This document shows positions 1 through 8,569 of a stretch of DNA of 43,292 nucleotides, one piece after another; within the stretch, counting starts at the first letter, position 1, and every line of letters starts with the position of its first letter. Both the position numbers and the translations under genes were made by a program. The DNA comes from Gemmataceae bacterium (GTDB lineage Bacteria > Planctomycetota > Planctomycetia > Gemmatales > Gemmataceae), in the NCBI GenBank assembly GCA_019752375.1, contig JAIEMG010000115.1:1-43292 (forward strand), given 5' to 3'. Under the pieces are notes generated by a model that was given only the letters and a program-made list of their open reading frames with translations, did no database searches and was not told where the DNA came from.

Positions 1-1139
1 GAGTTCCACGCGGCCACCACGGCCGAGTTCTTGTCGTTCAATGGCCCGGTATTCGGGACCGAGACATTCTCCATCCGAACGCGAAACTCGTAGGTGCGGA
101 ACTCGGTGTGATCGATGACGATCGGCTCGCCGACGATTTTCAGCTCGACGCCGTGAAAGTTCGTGGAGCCAAAGGCAACCGTCAAGGAGGGCAAACGGGA
201 GGCGTCGGCCTCCTCAGCCGGCTCGACACGCGCGGCACGGACCTTGATTCGCGTCTCGCCCTTGCGGAACGCCTGATGGAACCCGAAAGCGTAACAGCGC
301 TCCGGCATCTGAACCGCCGCTTCGCCAAAACGCCGAATCGCGGACGGGGCCAGCGCCGCGTCCCAGATCCTGGCTTTGTCCTTGTCCGCGTCCTTGTTGG
401 GCGCCGACATGTTCCAGATGCGGAACGCCTTACCCTTCTTGGTGTCGTATTCGAAGGATTCGCCGGGCTGGCCTTCCGGCTTGGCCAGCGGCGTCACTGC
501 GAAGTTGGCGTACTTTTCACCGACCGAGAGTCGATAGCGATGCACCGTCGGCGCCGGGCCAGAGATGATGGCCTCGGCAAGCGCTTCGTCGGCGATCTGG
601 AGATAGGTCTCGTACTGCAGCGGGGACATCCGGAGTGCGTCGCCGTCGTTGCGGAAGCCGTCCTTCGACCGGCCGTCTTCCGGTAGCCGGCTGCCGAATT
701 CGATCGGCAGCCCAAGCAGGTCTTGCATCGTTCGTTCGTACTCGCGGCGAGTCAACCGTCGGAAGTGCGTGGCCTGGTTCTTCACAAGGGCAGCCCGTCG
801 GCGCTCTTGATCGATCCAGGCTGTCATCAACTCCCGATCTTCTTTCTTGAGGGCGGGTTCCGTCGCGGGAGGCATGTCGCCGAAGTTGAGCCGATCGACC
901 ACGTCGCGCCAGTGGTCGCCATCCTTGCCCTTGATGAAGTCGGCATCGAGCTTGTCGATCCGCAACTTCCCCTTGGCTTTGTCCGCGCCGTGACAACCGT
1001 GACAATGCTTCTGAAAGAGCGGGGCCACGCGCTCGTAGCGAAGCATCTCGTCCGCACGAGGTGGCGTCGGTTCGACGGCCGGGACCATGGCGACAACCGC
1101 GAACATTAATCCCGGTACCAATGAGCGCGCTGGGATCAT
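1..1139 (-). CDS. Planctomycete secreted cytochrome c / DUF1587-DUF1592-type protein (3' end outside window)
   Basis: The frame is open from the start at 1139 to the left edge, so only about 379 N-terminal residues are present. It begins with a short hydrophobic leader (about residues 8-22). A haem-binding CxxCH follows (C46-H-G-C49-H50), then a stretch typical of DUF1587 ('RRLTRREYERTMQDLLG', 'DGFRNDGDALRMSP'), which in this family precedes DUF1592, DUF1588 and DUF1585 domains; those would lie beyond position 1. Such proteins are abundant in planctomycetes, are exported, and carry one c-type haem; their reaction is not established. The gene is divergent from the unknown gene at 1424. An in-frame ATG at 1106 is an alternative start. 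The family call is strong; the exact start is moderate because no clear Shine-Dalgarno is visible. Confidence 0.85.
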   Translation of the reverse strand, partial: MIPARSLVPGLMFAVVAMVPAVEPTPPRADEMLRYERVAPLFQKHCHGCHGADKAKGKLRIDKLDADFIKGKDGDHWRDVVDRLNFGDMPPATEPALKKEDRELMTAWIDQERRRAALVKNQATHFRRLTRREYERTMQDLLGLPIEFGSRLPEDGRSKDGFRNDGDALRMSPLQYETYLQIADEALAEAIISGPAPTVHRYRLSVGEKYANFAVTPLAKPEGQPGESFEYDTKKGKAFRIWNMSAPNKDADKDKARIWDAALAPSAIRRFGEAAVQMPERCYAFGFHQAFRKGETRIKVRAARVEPAEEADASRLPSLTVAFGSTNFHGVELKIVGEPIVIDHTEFRTYEFRVRMENVSVPNTGPLNDKNSAVVAAWN

Positions 1140-1423
1140 GGTAAGAGATCTCGAATTCGCGTCGTCGGGTAAAGTTCGACGGACGCCGTGGTGGCGGGTA
1201 ACAAGGCAGGACTGCATGGATCATTACATGGCACGCGGCGGCGAAAAGCAATTGGAAATTCGGAAGCCCGGTTGACGGAATCTCTATCCCTTCGCGCTGA
1301 ACGGAATTCCGTGTCGGGTTGCTCGGTGGGTCACCGCGCGTTTGATCTTCACTCCCGCGCGCTGCAACGATACAACCCCAGTAAGACCCCGCGCGGTCGC
1401 GGTTCGCTCATCGGAGTAAGCAA

Positions 1424-2434
1424 GTGAGAGACGAATTGCTCCGGCCACGAGTTTCCGAGTCGTCGGATCCATCGGCGGCCGCTGACGTGGCGGCTCTCAT
1501 GGCTCTGGACGCAAAGATTAACGCAATTTTGCCGCCGCGATATCAACACTGCTACGACGGCGTGAATCCAGTGTCGATGGGTTCGGCCGGGCTCAAGTAC
1601 GGTGCCGACGGCAAAGTTGCATGGGACGAAGTTTGGACCAGCTTCTGCGACCTGGCCCTGGCCGGCGGACCGCCGCATCGGGGGAAACTGCTGGTACCGG
1701 CGCCCCCCGAGGAAATCACAGCGGAGCCGGAGAAATACCAGCAAGTCGTTGAGGAGATCGGCCGCGGCATCTGGATGGTGACCGGCCTGCACGTCTTGCC
1801 TCGCTTCGCACCCGGCTGGATCGGCGTCGTCTGTCGCGGCACGGCCATGGCGCCGTGGTTGGTCCGCGCCATCGTTGTCGAGAACATCCTTGCCCGCCAG
1901 GACCGGCACCTGCTCCTCGTGCCCGCAGGCCCGCGTTATCACCTCGCCAAGGAAATCAAGAACGTTGTGACGGCCGTTGCCAAGACGTGCCATTACTGGA
2001 ACGATCATTTGCCCGAGCATCAGCAACAGGCGATTGCGGACTTGCTCGGCCCCATGAACGGCGCGACATCCGGCGGACCGGCCACAACCGCGGAAGTGAG
2101 CGCTGCGCCTGATCGCTACCGCATTGTCGTCGCCGGGATCGAGCAAGGCATCCGACAGGCGACCGGACTTAGCACCGTGCCAAGTTTTGAAGTGGGCTGG
2201 GTGGGAGTTCCATGCACCGATGCGGAAATGGCGATCTGGCTCATGCGCGCGGTCATCGCGCACGGAATCGTAGCACGACGAGAAGCGGGCGTCCTTTACC
2301 TGCCGGCGAGCCCGCGGCATGGCGAAGCGGAGATCGAAGCGGTCGTTCGTGCACTGTCAGGCGCCCATCGCTTGTGGGGGATGCGTTGCGCGGCGAAGCA
2401 ACATGGCGCGGCAGCGAAATCCACCCCGCGCTGA
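1424..2434 (+). CDS. Unknown protein with an internal duplication
   Basis: I do not recognise a named family. The GTG start is supported by GGAG eight bases upstream (1412-1415). The 336-residue product has no signal peptide or membrane segment. An N-terminal part (about 25-95) contains 'KYGADGKVAWDEVWTSFCDL' and 'GGPPHRG'. It is followed by two homologous units at about residues 98-192 and 223-318. Both carry TGL..(V/L)P.F..GW.GV.C....MA.WL.RA(I/V) and then a PA.PR motif, and end in a YW/LW pair, so this is a real intragenic duplication. The second unit has lost several charged residues relative to the first. Coding is supported by the repeat conservation and by the ribosome site. Nothing nearby points to a pathway. 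Confidence 0.8.
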   Translation: MRDELLRPRVSESSDPSAAADVAALMALDAKINAILPPRYQHCYDGVNPVSMGSAGLKYGADGKVAWDEVWTSFCDLALAGGPPHRGKLLVPAPPEEITAEPEKYQQVVEEIGRGIWMVTGLHVLPRFAPGWIGVVCRGTAMAPWLVRAIVVENILARQDRHLLLVPAGPRYHLAKEIKNVVTAVAKTCHYWNDHLPEHQQQAIADLLGPMNGATSGGPATTAEVSAAPDRYRIVVAGIEQGIRQATGLSTVPSFEVGWVGVPCTDAEMAIWLMRAVIAHGIVARREAGVLYLPASPRHGEAEIEAVVRALSGAHRLWGMRCAAKQHGAAAKSTPR

Positions 2435-2527
2435 CTCGAAGCGGCTTTGCTCGCGGTATCCTGTCCACATCTTTCCCATCGTGTATAACCAACTCGAACG
2501 AACATCCCACCTTACGGACCCAATCCG

Positions 2528-3556
2528 ATGCAAGCGCGCCAGGCCGTCATCCTCAAGCCATTCGAGACCGGCGTCCGCGAAGTCGAACTGCCCCCACCCG
2601 CCGCCAACCAAATCCTCGTCGCGACCGAGGCCAGCGCGGTCAGCGCCGGCACCGAGCTGGCGGTGTATACGGGCACGCATCAATGGCTGCTCGATCCGAA
2701 CTTGCCCGACTGGAAGTTTCCATTCCGGCCTGGCTACAGCGCCGCCGGCACGGTGGTTGCGGTTGGTTCCGACATCAAGGACTGGAAACCGGGTGACCGC
2801 GTTAGCTATCCGGGCAATCACGCATCAGCTGAGTTGCTGACCATCGGCCACGAGCGCGGCCGGCTCTGGAAACTGCCGCCGAACCTGAGTGCCGAGCAAG
2901 CGGCCTGGGCGTGCATCGCACGCTACGGCATGGGCGCATCGATCCGGGCGGGACTGACACTGGGCCGCAGCGCTGCGGTGCTGGGCTTGGGGATCATTGG
3001 GCAATTCGCGCTGCGGTGCTTGCAGGCCGCCGGCGCGTTTCCCGTGGTCGGCATCGATAGCGTGGCCATGCGCCGCGAGGCGGCGAAGGCGGCGGGCGCG
3101 GATTTCGTCATTGATCCGACGGCCGGTGACGTGCGCGAACAGCTAGCGAGGTGCCTGAACGCGCGCGGTGCGGAGATCGTGGCAGACGCCACGGGCATCC
3201 CTGATGCAATTCCGACCGCGATGTCGCTGGCGTGCGATGCCGGGCAAGTCGTGGTCGTTGGCAGTCCGCGCGGCAAGGCCAAGGACGTGAACTTCTACGA
3301 TGACCTGCATCGCCGTTACATCGAGGTCACAGGCGCGCACGGCAACATGCTTTTCGAGTCGGCCCATACCCGTCTGGCAGGTGCCTGGGATATCTCCAAG
3401 GCGCAGAACTGGCTGCTGGCGTCGCTCGCATCGGGCCGCCTCAGCCTGGCGAAGCTGGTGACGCACCCGATCGCGCCGACGGAACTGGGCGCTGCCTACG
3501 AGGGGCTCCTGAAGAAGAAGGACGAGTATCTGGGCGTGCTGGTACGCTGGAAATAA
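2528..3556 (+). CDS. Medium-chain (MDR) NAD(P)-dependent dehydrogenase, apparently zinc-free
   Basis: A 342-residue protein with the alcohol-dehydrogenase-like GroES fold (about 1-125) followed by a Rossmann domain whose GxGxxG is at G153-G155-G158 ('VLGLGIIGQ'). Residues near 190 ('AAGADFVID') and the 'VVVGSPRG' strand are typical of the sorbitol/threonine dehydrogenase branch. The catalytic-zinc cysteine expected in the 'CGSD' position reads 'SAGTEL', the usual 'GHE' reads 'GYS', and no four-cysteine structural-zinc lobe is present. It therefore probably works as a metal-free MDR reductase or dehydrogenase, like other 'SAGTE' members. The substrate is unknown. It is downstream of the duplicated-unit protein with a 93-base gap, and a palindrome cluster follows it. 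Confidence 0.85.
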   Translation: MQARQAVILKPFETGVREVELPPPAANQILVATEASAVSAGTELAVYTGTHQWLLDPNLPDWKFPFRPGYSAAGTVVAVGSDIKDWKPGDRVSYPGNHASAELLTIGHERGRLWKLPPNLSAEQAAWACIARYGMGASIRAGLTLGRSAAVLGLGIIGQFALRCLQAAGAFPVVGIDSVAMRREAAKAAGADFVIDPTAGDVREQLARCLNARGAEIVADATGIPDAIPTAMSLACDAGQVVVVGSPRGKAKDVNFYDDLHRRYIEVTGAHGNMLFESAHTRLAGAWDISKAQNWLLASLASGRLSLAKLVTHPIAPTELGAAYEGLLKKKDEYLGVLVRWK

Positions 3557-3594
3557 GGATGCTCATCGGAAAGAAATGGCGAAGCACCCACGTC

Positions 3595-3870
3595 CTCGTT
3601 ACTGGGCTCTGCCCAGTAAGGAGCCGCGTAACAATAAGTTGAACAATTGCACGTAGGACGGATTTCCAATCCGTCCAGAGAAAACCGGACGGATTGGAAA
3701 TCCGTCCTACAGGAATTGCACAAGTGATTCTTGCGCGGATCCTAACGCACTGCCAGTGAGGCTCTGCCTCGCGGCGGGGCGTGGGCATGGGATGCGAATA
3801 CTGTCACTGGTCCGTTCGGCAGGCAGAGCCTGCGGTGCAGTGCGTTACTGGGCAGAGCCCAGTAACGAGG
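3595..3870. repeat. Compound palindrome cluster of 'GGCTCTGCC'-type hairpins
   Basis: The intergenic stretch from 3557 to 3877 holds no gene but is packed with inverted repeats. TTACTGGGC-TCT-GCCCAGTAA lies at 3599-3619. A reverse-complement copy lies at 3845-3866, so about 26 bases at the two ends also pair with each other over 250 bases. Inside are related shorter palindromes, GAGGCTCTGCCTC near 3760 and GCAGAGCCTGC near 3825. The nested arrangement looks like a family of small REP-like elements that inserted near each other. No coding or transposase sequence accompanies them. Confidence 0.7.
3653..3710. repeat. 24-bp-arm perfect inverted repeat (GGACGGATTTCC family)
   Basis: Arms 3653-3676 and 3687-3710 are exact reverse complements around a 10-base loop. 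Each arm is itself nearly palindromic (GGACGGATTNGNAATCCGTCC-like), so a cruciform or a very stable RNA hairpin could form. It is flanked on both sides by the octamer AATTGCAC (near 3645 and 3714), which could be a short target duplication or chance. It lies between an MDR dehydrogenase gene and a convergent deacylase gene and might serve as a bidirectional terminator, although no T-run follows. Confidence 0.75.
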
Positions 3871-3877
3871 GTGGTGT

Positions 3878-4327
3878 TCACCGCGCGAATCGTAAACGCC
3901 GCGGTTGTTCCAGTTCCTCGAAATCCCGGCAGCGCATGCGGACTGCTTCGGCCCGGGTGTTTACTTCCAGCACGATCGGATCGTCGGGCCGCAGTGATTC
4001 GTCGATGATCGTTGGCAGTCCGTACTCCTTGCCGAACGGCGCCACCACGCCCCACTCGCAGTCGCGAAAGACGTCCGCCACTTCAGCGGTGGTTGCCAGT
4101 CGCACGGGTCCTTCGAACGCTGCTTCCAACTTGATCGTGTCGACGTGGCGCGTTGCCGGCAGCACCGCCAGCACAAAGCCGGCCGGTGCGCGCAGCAGAA
4201 CACACTTCGCGACCTGAGCGCCGGGCAGGTGCAGGTACTTGGCCCGCTTCGTCGCCGTGTACGCGGGCGGATGGATCATTGTCTCGAAAGGCACATGGCA
4301 ATCGGATAAGATGGCAGGCACGCGCAT
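3878..4327 (-). CDS. YbaK/ProX-type aminoacyl-tRNA deacylase (editing domain protein)
   Basis: A 149-residue stand-alone editing domain. Features of the YbaK/ProXp family include the 'PPAYTATKRAKYLHLPGAQVAK' region with the conserved lysine in 'QVAKCVLL', a hydrophobic 'FVLAVLPATRHVD' strand, and a C-terminal 'GVVAPFGKEYGLPTIID' segment. Family members hydrolyse mischarged aminoacyl-tRNA (Cys- or Ala-tRNAPro and relatives) in the cytoplasm. The start at 4327 is chosen because GGGAGAG sits eight bases upstream; a longer frame reaching 4414 lacks such a site. A TATACT-like -10 lies on the same strand at 4369-4364. Which mischarged tRNA it edits cannot be read from the sequence. Confidence 0.88.
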   Translation of the reverse strand: MRVPAILSDCHVPFETMIHPPAYTATKRAKYLHLPGAQVAKCVLLRAPAGFVLAVLPATRHVDTIKLEAAFEGPVRLATTAEVADVFRDCEWGVVAPFGKEYGLPTIIDESLRPDDPIVLEVNTRAEAVRMRCRDFEELEQPRRLRFAR

Positions 4328-4492
4328 ACGTCTCTCCCGCTGGTTCCGTTGGCTGACGGATCGAGTATAGAAAAAGCCTGCCTGCAGACTCATGACCAGT
4401 TTGCCCATTTTCACCTGGGCGCAGCCAAGCGCAGCTGCTTGGTAACGGACGTAGCGTTTATTCGATCAGTGGAGTGATCCCGCGCGGCGCTC

Positions 4493-4498
4493 TACAAT
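4493..4498 (+). promoter_or_regulatory. -10 element (TACAAT) implying a leaderless mRNA
   Basis: TACAAT ends six bases before the ATG at 4505, so transcription would start at or next to the A of the start codon. No Shine-Dalgarno precedes that ATG. The -35 region (about 4470) is poor. Confidence 0.4.
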
Positions 4499-4504
4499 AG
4501 TCCC

Positions 4505-5332
4505 ATGTTCCTCGACGACGAAATTGAAGTGTTGAATCCGGACCTGCCGCGCGGCGGCTTTCGGTCCGTGTTGTTCGATTTTGACGGCACCCTATCGCTA
4601 ATTCGCGAGGGCTGGCCGGAAATCATGATACCGATGATGGTCGACGTCCTGCGCCAAACCAGGACGAAGGAGACGGATGCGGAATTGACGGCAGCGGTGG
4701 ATGACTTCGTCATGCGCCTCAACGGCCGGCAAACGATTTACCAGATGATCCAGCTTGCCGAGGAGGTCCGTCGTCGCGGGAGCGTGCCGCTGGAACCGCT
4801 GGCTTACAAGCACCGCTATCACGACTTGCTGATGGAACGCATCCGTGGGCGCCTGGCCGATCTGGAATCGGGCGTGGCCAAACCGGAAGATTGGACGGTG
4901 CCAGGCAGTCGCGCGCTCCTCGCCGCGCTGAAGGAACGTGGCGTGGCCCTCTACCTCGCTAGTGGCACTGATCTTCGCTACGTCTTGCACGAGGCCGAGC
5001 TGCTGGGGCTGACGCCGTATTTTGGGGAGCACATCCACGGAGCAATGGACGAGTACAAGAACTTCTCCAAGCAAATGGTGGTCGAGCAGATCATCGCCAG
5101 TCAGCGGTTGCACGGTCGGGAACTGCTTGGCTTTGGCGACGGATTCGTCGAAATTGAAGAGGTGAAGAAGGCTGGCGGCGTGGCGATTGCCGTCGCCAGC
5201 GACGAAGCGAAGCGTCAGGGCGTCAACGCCTGGAAGCGCAATCGCCTGATTCAGGCCGGCGCCGACGTCGTCATTCCCGAGTACCGACGGCACCAGCGAT
5301 TGCTGGAGTACCTTTTCGAGCCTTCGCCGTGA
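4505..5332 (+). CDS. HAD-superfamily phosphatase (phosphoglycolate-phosphatase-like)
   Basis: A 275-residue cytoplasmic hydrolase. HAD motif I is D25-F-D27-G-T; D25 would be the nucleophile and D27 the general acid/base. Motif II is the 'LYLASGTD' strand, and motif IV is the acidic 'GFGDGFVEIEEVKKAGG' loop. A helical cap domain of about 100 residues sits between motif I and motif II, as in the phosphoglycolate phosphatase/beta-phosphoglucomutase branch. The substrate is unknown. The stop codon overlaps the GTG start of the downstream pseudouridine synthase (GTGA), so the two are co-transcribed and probably translationally coupled. The ATG is close behind a -10-like hexamer, suggesting a leaderless transcript. 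Confidence 0.85.
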   Translation: MFLDDEIEVLNPDLPRGGFRSVLFDFDGTLSLIREGWPEIMIPMMVDVLRQTRTKETDAELTAAVDDFVMRLNGRQTIYQMIQLAEEVRRRGSVPLEPLAYKHRYHDLLMERIRGRLADLESGVAKPEDWTVPGSRALLAALKERGVALYLASGTDLRYVLHEAELLGLTPYFGEHIHGAMDEYKNFSKQMVVEQIIASQRLHGRELLGFGDGFVEIEEVKKAGGVAIAVASDEAKRQGVNAWKRNRLIQAGADVVIPEYRRHQRLLEYLFEPSP

Positions 5333-6096
5333 ACAAGCGCCACGGTCCCCGGCGGCCACGCGGCGAACGGCCCCAGCCGGAGGGGCCGAAATTCACCGTT
5401 CGTTTCTCGGACCCATCCATCCTTGTCGTCGAAAAGCCGCCCGGACTGACGACCATGCGTCACCCGCACGAGGCCGCCGAGTTCGGCTCGCGCGCTCGCC
5501 GCTTTCTGCCGCCGACGCTTTCCGATCTGCTGGCCCCACGGTTTGGCCGGTTGCTGGCCGTGCACCGCATCGACAAGGACACTACCGGCCTGGTCGTCTT
5601 TGCACGCGACCATGCCGCTTCCCAGCACCTCGGGCAGCAGTTTCGAGTCCACTCGGTGGATCGCCGCTACTTCGCCGTGGTGCGCGGCAAGGCAAAGGCG
5701 GGGCGAATCGAGTCGTACCTGGTGCGCGATCGCGGCGACGGCCGCCGCGGCAGCGGCAAGGAAACGAGGGCCGGAGAACGAGCCGTCACGCATGTAAGTG
5801 TGGTCGAGGACCTGGGCAATTTTACGCTTGTCGAGTGTCGTCTGGAGACGGGCCGGACGCACCAGGTGCGCATTCACCTTGGAGAAGCAGGCACGCCGAT
5901 CTGCGGCGAGCGCGTCTACGATCGGCCTGTTCACGGCGCGCCATTGCCGGACGGCAGCGGAGCGCCGCGCGTCGCTTTGCATGCGGCACGATTGGGGCTG
6001 ACCCATCCGAGAACGGGGGAACGGTTGACGTGGGAGTCACCGCTGCCCGAAGATATGCTGGCACTGCTGCGCCGCCTGCGGAAGCTCATTCCTTGA
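5329..6096 (+). CDS. RluA-family pseudouridine synthase
   Basis: A 255-residue RNA-modifying enzyme that would isomerise uridine to pseudouridine in rRNA or tRNA. The catalytic signature HRIDKDTTGLVVFA is present, with the catalytic aspartate D82. The C-terminal family motifs 'GRTHQVRIHL' and 'ALHAARLGLTHP' follow. There is no S4 RNA-binding domain; the N-terminal 20 residues are arginine-rich (RHGPRRPRGER) and could contact RNA. The GTG start overlaps the preceding HAD stop by the GTGA arrangement. The 3' end overlaps the convergent lipoprotein gene by 11 bases. The specific RluA/C/D subgroup and target uridine cannot be assigned. Confidence 0.9.
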   Translation: MNKRHGPRRPRGERPQPEGPKFTVRFSDPSILVVEKPPGLTTMRHPHEAAEFGSRARRFLPPTLSDLLAPRFGRLLAVHRIDKDTTGLVVFARDHAASQHLGQQFRVHSVDRRYFAVVRGKAKAGRIESYLVRDRGDGRRGSGKETRAGERAVTHVSVVEDLGNFTLVECRLETGRTHQVRIHLGEAGTPICGERVYDRPVHGAPLPDGSGAPRVALHAARLGLTHPRTGERLTWESPLPEDMLALLRRLRKLIP

Positions 6097-6640
6097 GCTT
6101 GATCTCGCAGTCCGTCAGGTGGAGGACGATGTCGATCGCATCGCCCTGATGCATGGCGCTGGCAGTCTTGACGGTGCCAGAAATGAGCAGCCGGCTTTTG
6201 TCGTTAAGCTTGGCGTATTGTTCCTTCGACAGTTCCTTGCCCGAGCGAACCAGGAAGACGCCGTCGGGACCAGACTCGATCTCTTCATTCTTGCTGTTCC
6301 GCAGCTTGAGCTGGTAGCCGACGGGAACACGGGCGCCAAGGTCGATCAGGCCCGACAGGACGGACGCGGTGTCCCCCTCGATCTTCTTGACCGGCAACTC
6401 CCACACCACCTTCTTGCCGCGCGCGGTTGGGGAGTAGTCTTTCATTTCGTCGCCGCTCGCAAGCTTTTCCTTCTCCTTGATCAAGTCGTTCAGCAGCAGC
6501 GTCTTGGTGTCGTGCATGGACAGCGCCCCATCGCCGCTCTTGGTCGAGAGGTCTGGCACGCTGACGACAGCAGGACCTTTGGAACACCCGGCGAGGATGA
6601 GAACGAACAAGCCGAGTGAGGCGATGGAAAAACGGGTCAT
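6086..6640 (-). CDS. Hypothetical lipoprotein
   Basis: A 184-residue protein with a lipoprotein signal: a short charged start, a hydrophobic core and a lipobox ending LILAGC (Cys at about residue 18). The mature part has no family I recognise. It has a lysine-rich helix around 'DLIKEKEKL' and a C-terminal beta-rich half ending in 'LHLTDCEIKLKE'. The start at 6640 is preferred over upstream codons because GGAG lies six bases before it and because it places the signal sequence at the N-terminus. It is probably anchored in a membrane facing the periplasm. It overlaps the pseudouridine synthase gene tail to tail and lies just downstream of the kinase gene on the same strand. Confidence 0.8.
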   Translation of the reverse strand: MTRFSIASLGLFVLILAGCSKGPAVVSVPDLSTKSGDGALSMHDTKTLLLNDLIKEKEKLASGDEMKDYSPTARGKKVVWELPVKKIEGDTASVLSGLIDLGARVPVGYQLKLRNSKNEEIESGPDGVFLVRSGKELSKEQYAKLNDKSRLLISGTVKTASAMHQGDAIDIVLHLTDCEIKLKE

Positions 6641-6716
6641 CGAAGGCTCCGTCAAGGAGGTCCGGGGGCGTGGAATCACGCAACGGATCGGTGGATTCGC
6701 GGCCCGCCGGCTTATG

Positions 6717-8093
6717 TTAGCGGCGCAGCACGAACCAGGCCACGCCAAAGAGGATGACGCCGACGACGCCGAGAGCGGTGATGATGGCCATGCGCATCCG
6801 GCGCTGCTGCTCGGCCTGGACCGCTCGCTGCATCCGCATGGAAGGCAAGCCGCTAAATGAAAGGGGGGCGTTGCCGAAGTTCATCGGCAACTGACCGATG
6901 GCGCACTCATCATCGTCGCCTGGGCCGCCCGCTGGCTGGGTCGATGTCCAGGCGCTGCTGCCCGAGGCGGTGGAGGGCGGAGGCCCGCCCGCTGGGATGG
7001 CGACGGGAATCGCCGTGGGAACCACTGGGGCCTGGACTGCAAAGGGTGCCAGCGTTGCCGAAAGTTCGGCAGGCGTCTGAAAACGCTGCCGAGGGTCCTT
7101 GGCGAGGAGCCTCCGCAGGATGGCTGCGACCGGCGGCGAGATGTCCGGTCGCAGTTGTTCCGGTGCGGGCGGCATCTCGGTGCTGTGACGCACGAGCTTC
7201 TCCAGGGTCGTGCCGCCGGGGAACGGAACTCGGCCCGTCAGGATGAAGTAGAAGGTGCAGCCGAGGCTATAGAGATCGGCGCGAATATCGACGTTGTGCA
7301 GGTTGCGAGCCTGCTCGGGCGACAGGTAGTCGGGGGTGCCAAGCACCGTGTTCTCCGCCGCCATGATCGAATCGCCGCCGGGTTCGCCATTGGGACCCAT
7401 CGAGTGCAATCGGGCCAGCCCAAAGTCGAGGATCTTGATGGTCGGCGACGCTCCGGGCGCGTTGCCCATCGGGCGCTGCGCGAGGAGGTTAGCCGGTTTG
7501 ATGTCGCGGTGCACCATTCCCAGTTCGTGGGCGTATTGCAGGCCGTTGGCGGCCTGGCGGATGAAGTCGCACGCCTGGCCAATTGGCAGCGCGCCGCGCT
7601 GGCGAACCAGTTCGTCGAGGTTCGGGCCGTCCACGTATTCCATGACCAGGTAGCAGCGATCGCCGATCTGGTTGGCGTCGTACGCGGTAACAATGTTCGG
7701 ATGAACGAGTCGGGCCGCGGCGCGGACTTCGCGCTGAAACAGCGTCTGGGCCTTGGCCGTCTTGCACAGGTGCGGGGCCAGCACCTTGATGGCAACTACC
7801 CGGCTCATCGTCTGGTGCTCGGCCTTGAACACTCGTCCCATGCCGCCGCGGCCGAGATGATCGAGGATGCGGTACTGACCGAGGTGAAAGCCACTGGTCC
7901 GACCCGAGAGGAGCAATTCTGCCTGGAAGCGGGTGAGTAACCCCTGCTCGACGAGCGTGCGTGCCAGCAAGATGCCGCGATTGGTCTCGGGCAATCGGCC
8001 GATGACTTTCGCCATCTGGTCGCCGGTGACCAATCCACTCTGGCGCAAGTTCGACAGGAAGGTCTGCCGATCCATCGTCTGGGGGGTTGACAT
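6717..8093 (-). CDS. Membrane-anchored Ser/Thr protein kinase (Gemmata type)
   Basis: A 458-residue Hanks-type kinase. An N-terminal helical stretch (about 1-72, 'LLARTLVEQGLLTRFQAELL') typical of Gemmata kinases precedes the catalytic domain. The glycine loop is 'LGRGGMGRVF' (about 80-89), the ATP lysine is K103 (VAIK), the catalytic loop is H195-R196-D197-IKPANLL, and the metal motif is DFG in 'KILDFGLARL'. The APE motif reads 'SPEQA'. A proline- and serine-rich linker follows, then one transmembrane helix at the extreme C-terminus ('ALGVVGVILFGVAWFVLRR'), so the kinase faces the cytoplasm with essentially no external domain. All catalytic residues are intact. The start at 8093 is by family length; no clear ribosome site was seen. 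Targets are unknown. Confidence 0.9.
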   Translation of the reverse strand: MSTPQTMDRQTFLSNLRQSGLVTGDQMAKVIGRLPETNRGILLARTLVEQGLLTRFQAELLLSGRTSGFHLGQYRILDHLGRGGMGRVFKAEHQTMSRVVAIKVLAPHLCKTAKAQTLFQREVRAAARLVHPNIVTAYDANQIGDRCYLVMEYVDGPNLDELVRQRGALPIGQACDFIRQAANGLQYAHELGMVHRDIKPANLLAQRPMGNAPGASPTIKILDFGLARLHSMGPNGEPGGDSIMAAENTVLGTPDYLSPEQARNLHNVDIRADLYSLGCTFYFILTGRVPFPGGTTLEKLVRHSTEMPPAPEQLRPDISPPVAAILRRLLAKDPRQRFQTPAELSATLAPFAVQAPVVPTAIPVAIPAGGPPPSTASGSSAWTSTQPAGGPGDDDECAIGQLPMNFGNAPLSFSGLPSMRMQRAVQAEQQRRMRMAIITALGVVGVILFGVAWFVLRR

Positions 8094-8569
8094 GGCAATC
8101 GCCGGGGTCAAGCGCCGCAGCGTTCCTCCGCGGCGGATGTTTCGATCGTCATGGCACGGAATGCAGCAACCGTTGCCGAATTGCATTCCTCAGGGCGAAC
8201 TCCTCTCCATACTGAGCGATCGGGAACCGAAAAGTTCACCGATGGGTGGGAAGAACCGACGACAAACTCCTCTGTGTTATCCATAGACATACGGAGCGCG
8301 CATTTCGAGCCCCTAATCTCTCTACTCTGCACTGTTTCGGTGCGAGTGTCAAATCATGCGTGGGGATAATAGTTTTGCGCTGGGAGTTGAACTTCGCCCA
8401 TATCTCACGCGGAGAAATTGTCGGGATTTTCTATCGCAACCCGGCGCAATCACGATTACACTTACAACAGTTGAAGCGTTGACACGCTTTCCTCCTGCCA
8501 CCTGCCGGAAAGCCTGTTCACAACCCGCCGTGAATTTCCTGCCACGCTCCACCAAAAGGGGGCCACGCC
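8094..8569. other. Divergent intergenic region, no gene recognised
   Basis: A 476-base gap between the kinase (-) and the BIG2-DUF1549 gene (+). It is more AT-rich than the flanks and must hold both promoters. Short open frames exist, but none has a ribosome site or a recognisable product. A small palindrome, AAGCGT-TGAC-ACGCTT, is at 8474-8489. I could not identify a convincing -35/-10 pair. Confidence 0.5.

Noticed and set aside
1349..2320. A 323-codon minus-strand frame overlapping the duplicated-unit protein
   Set aside because: The + strand frame has a ribosome site and conserved internal repeats; the minus frame shows no repeat conservation.
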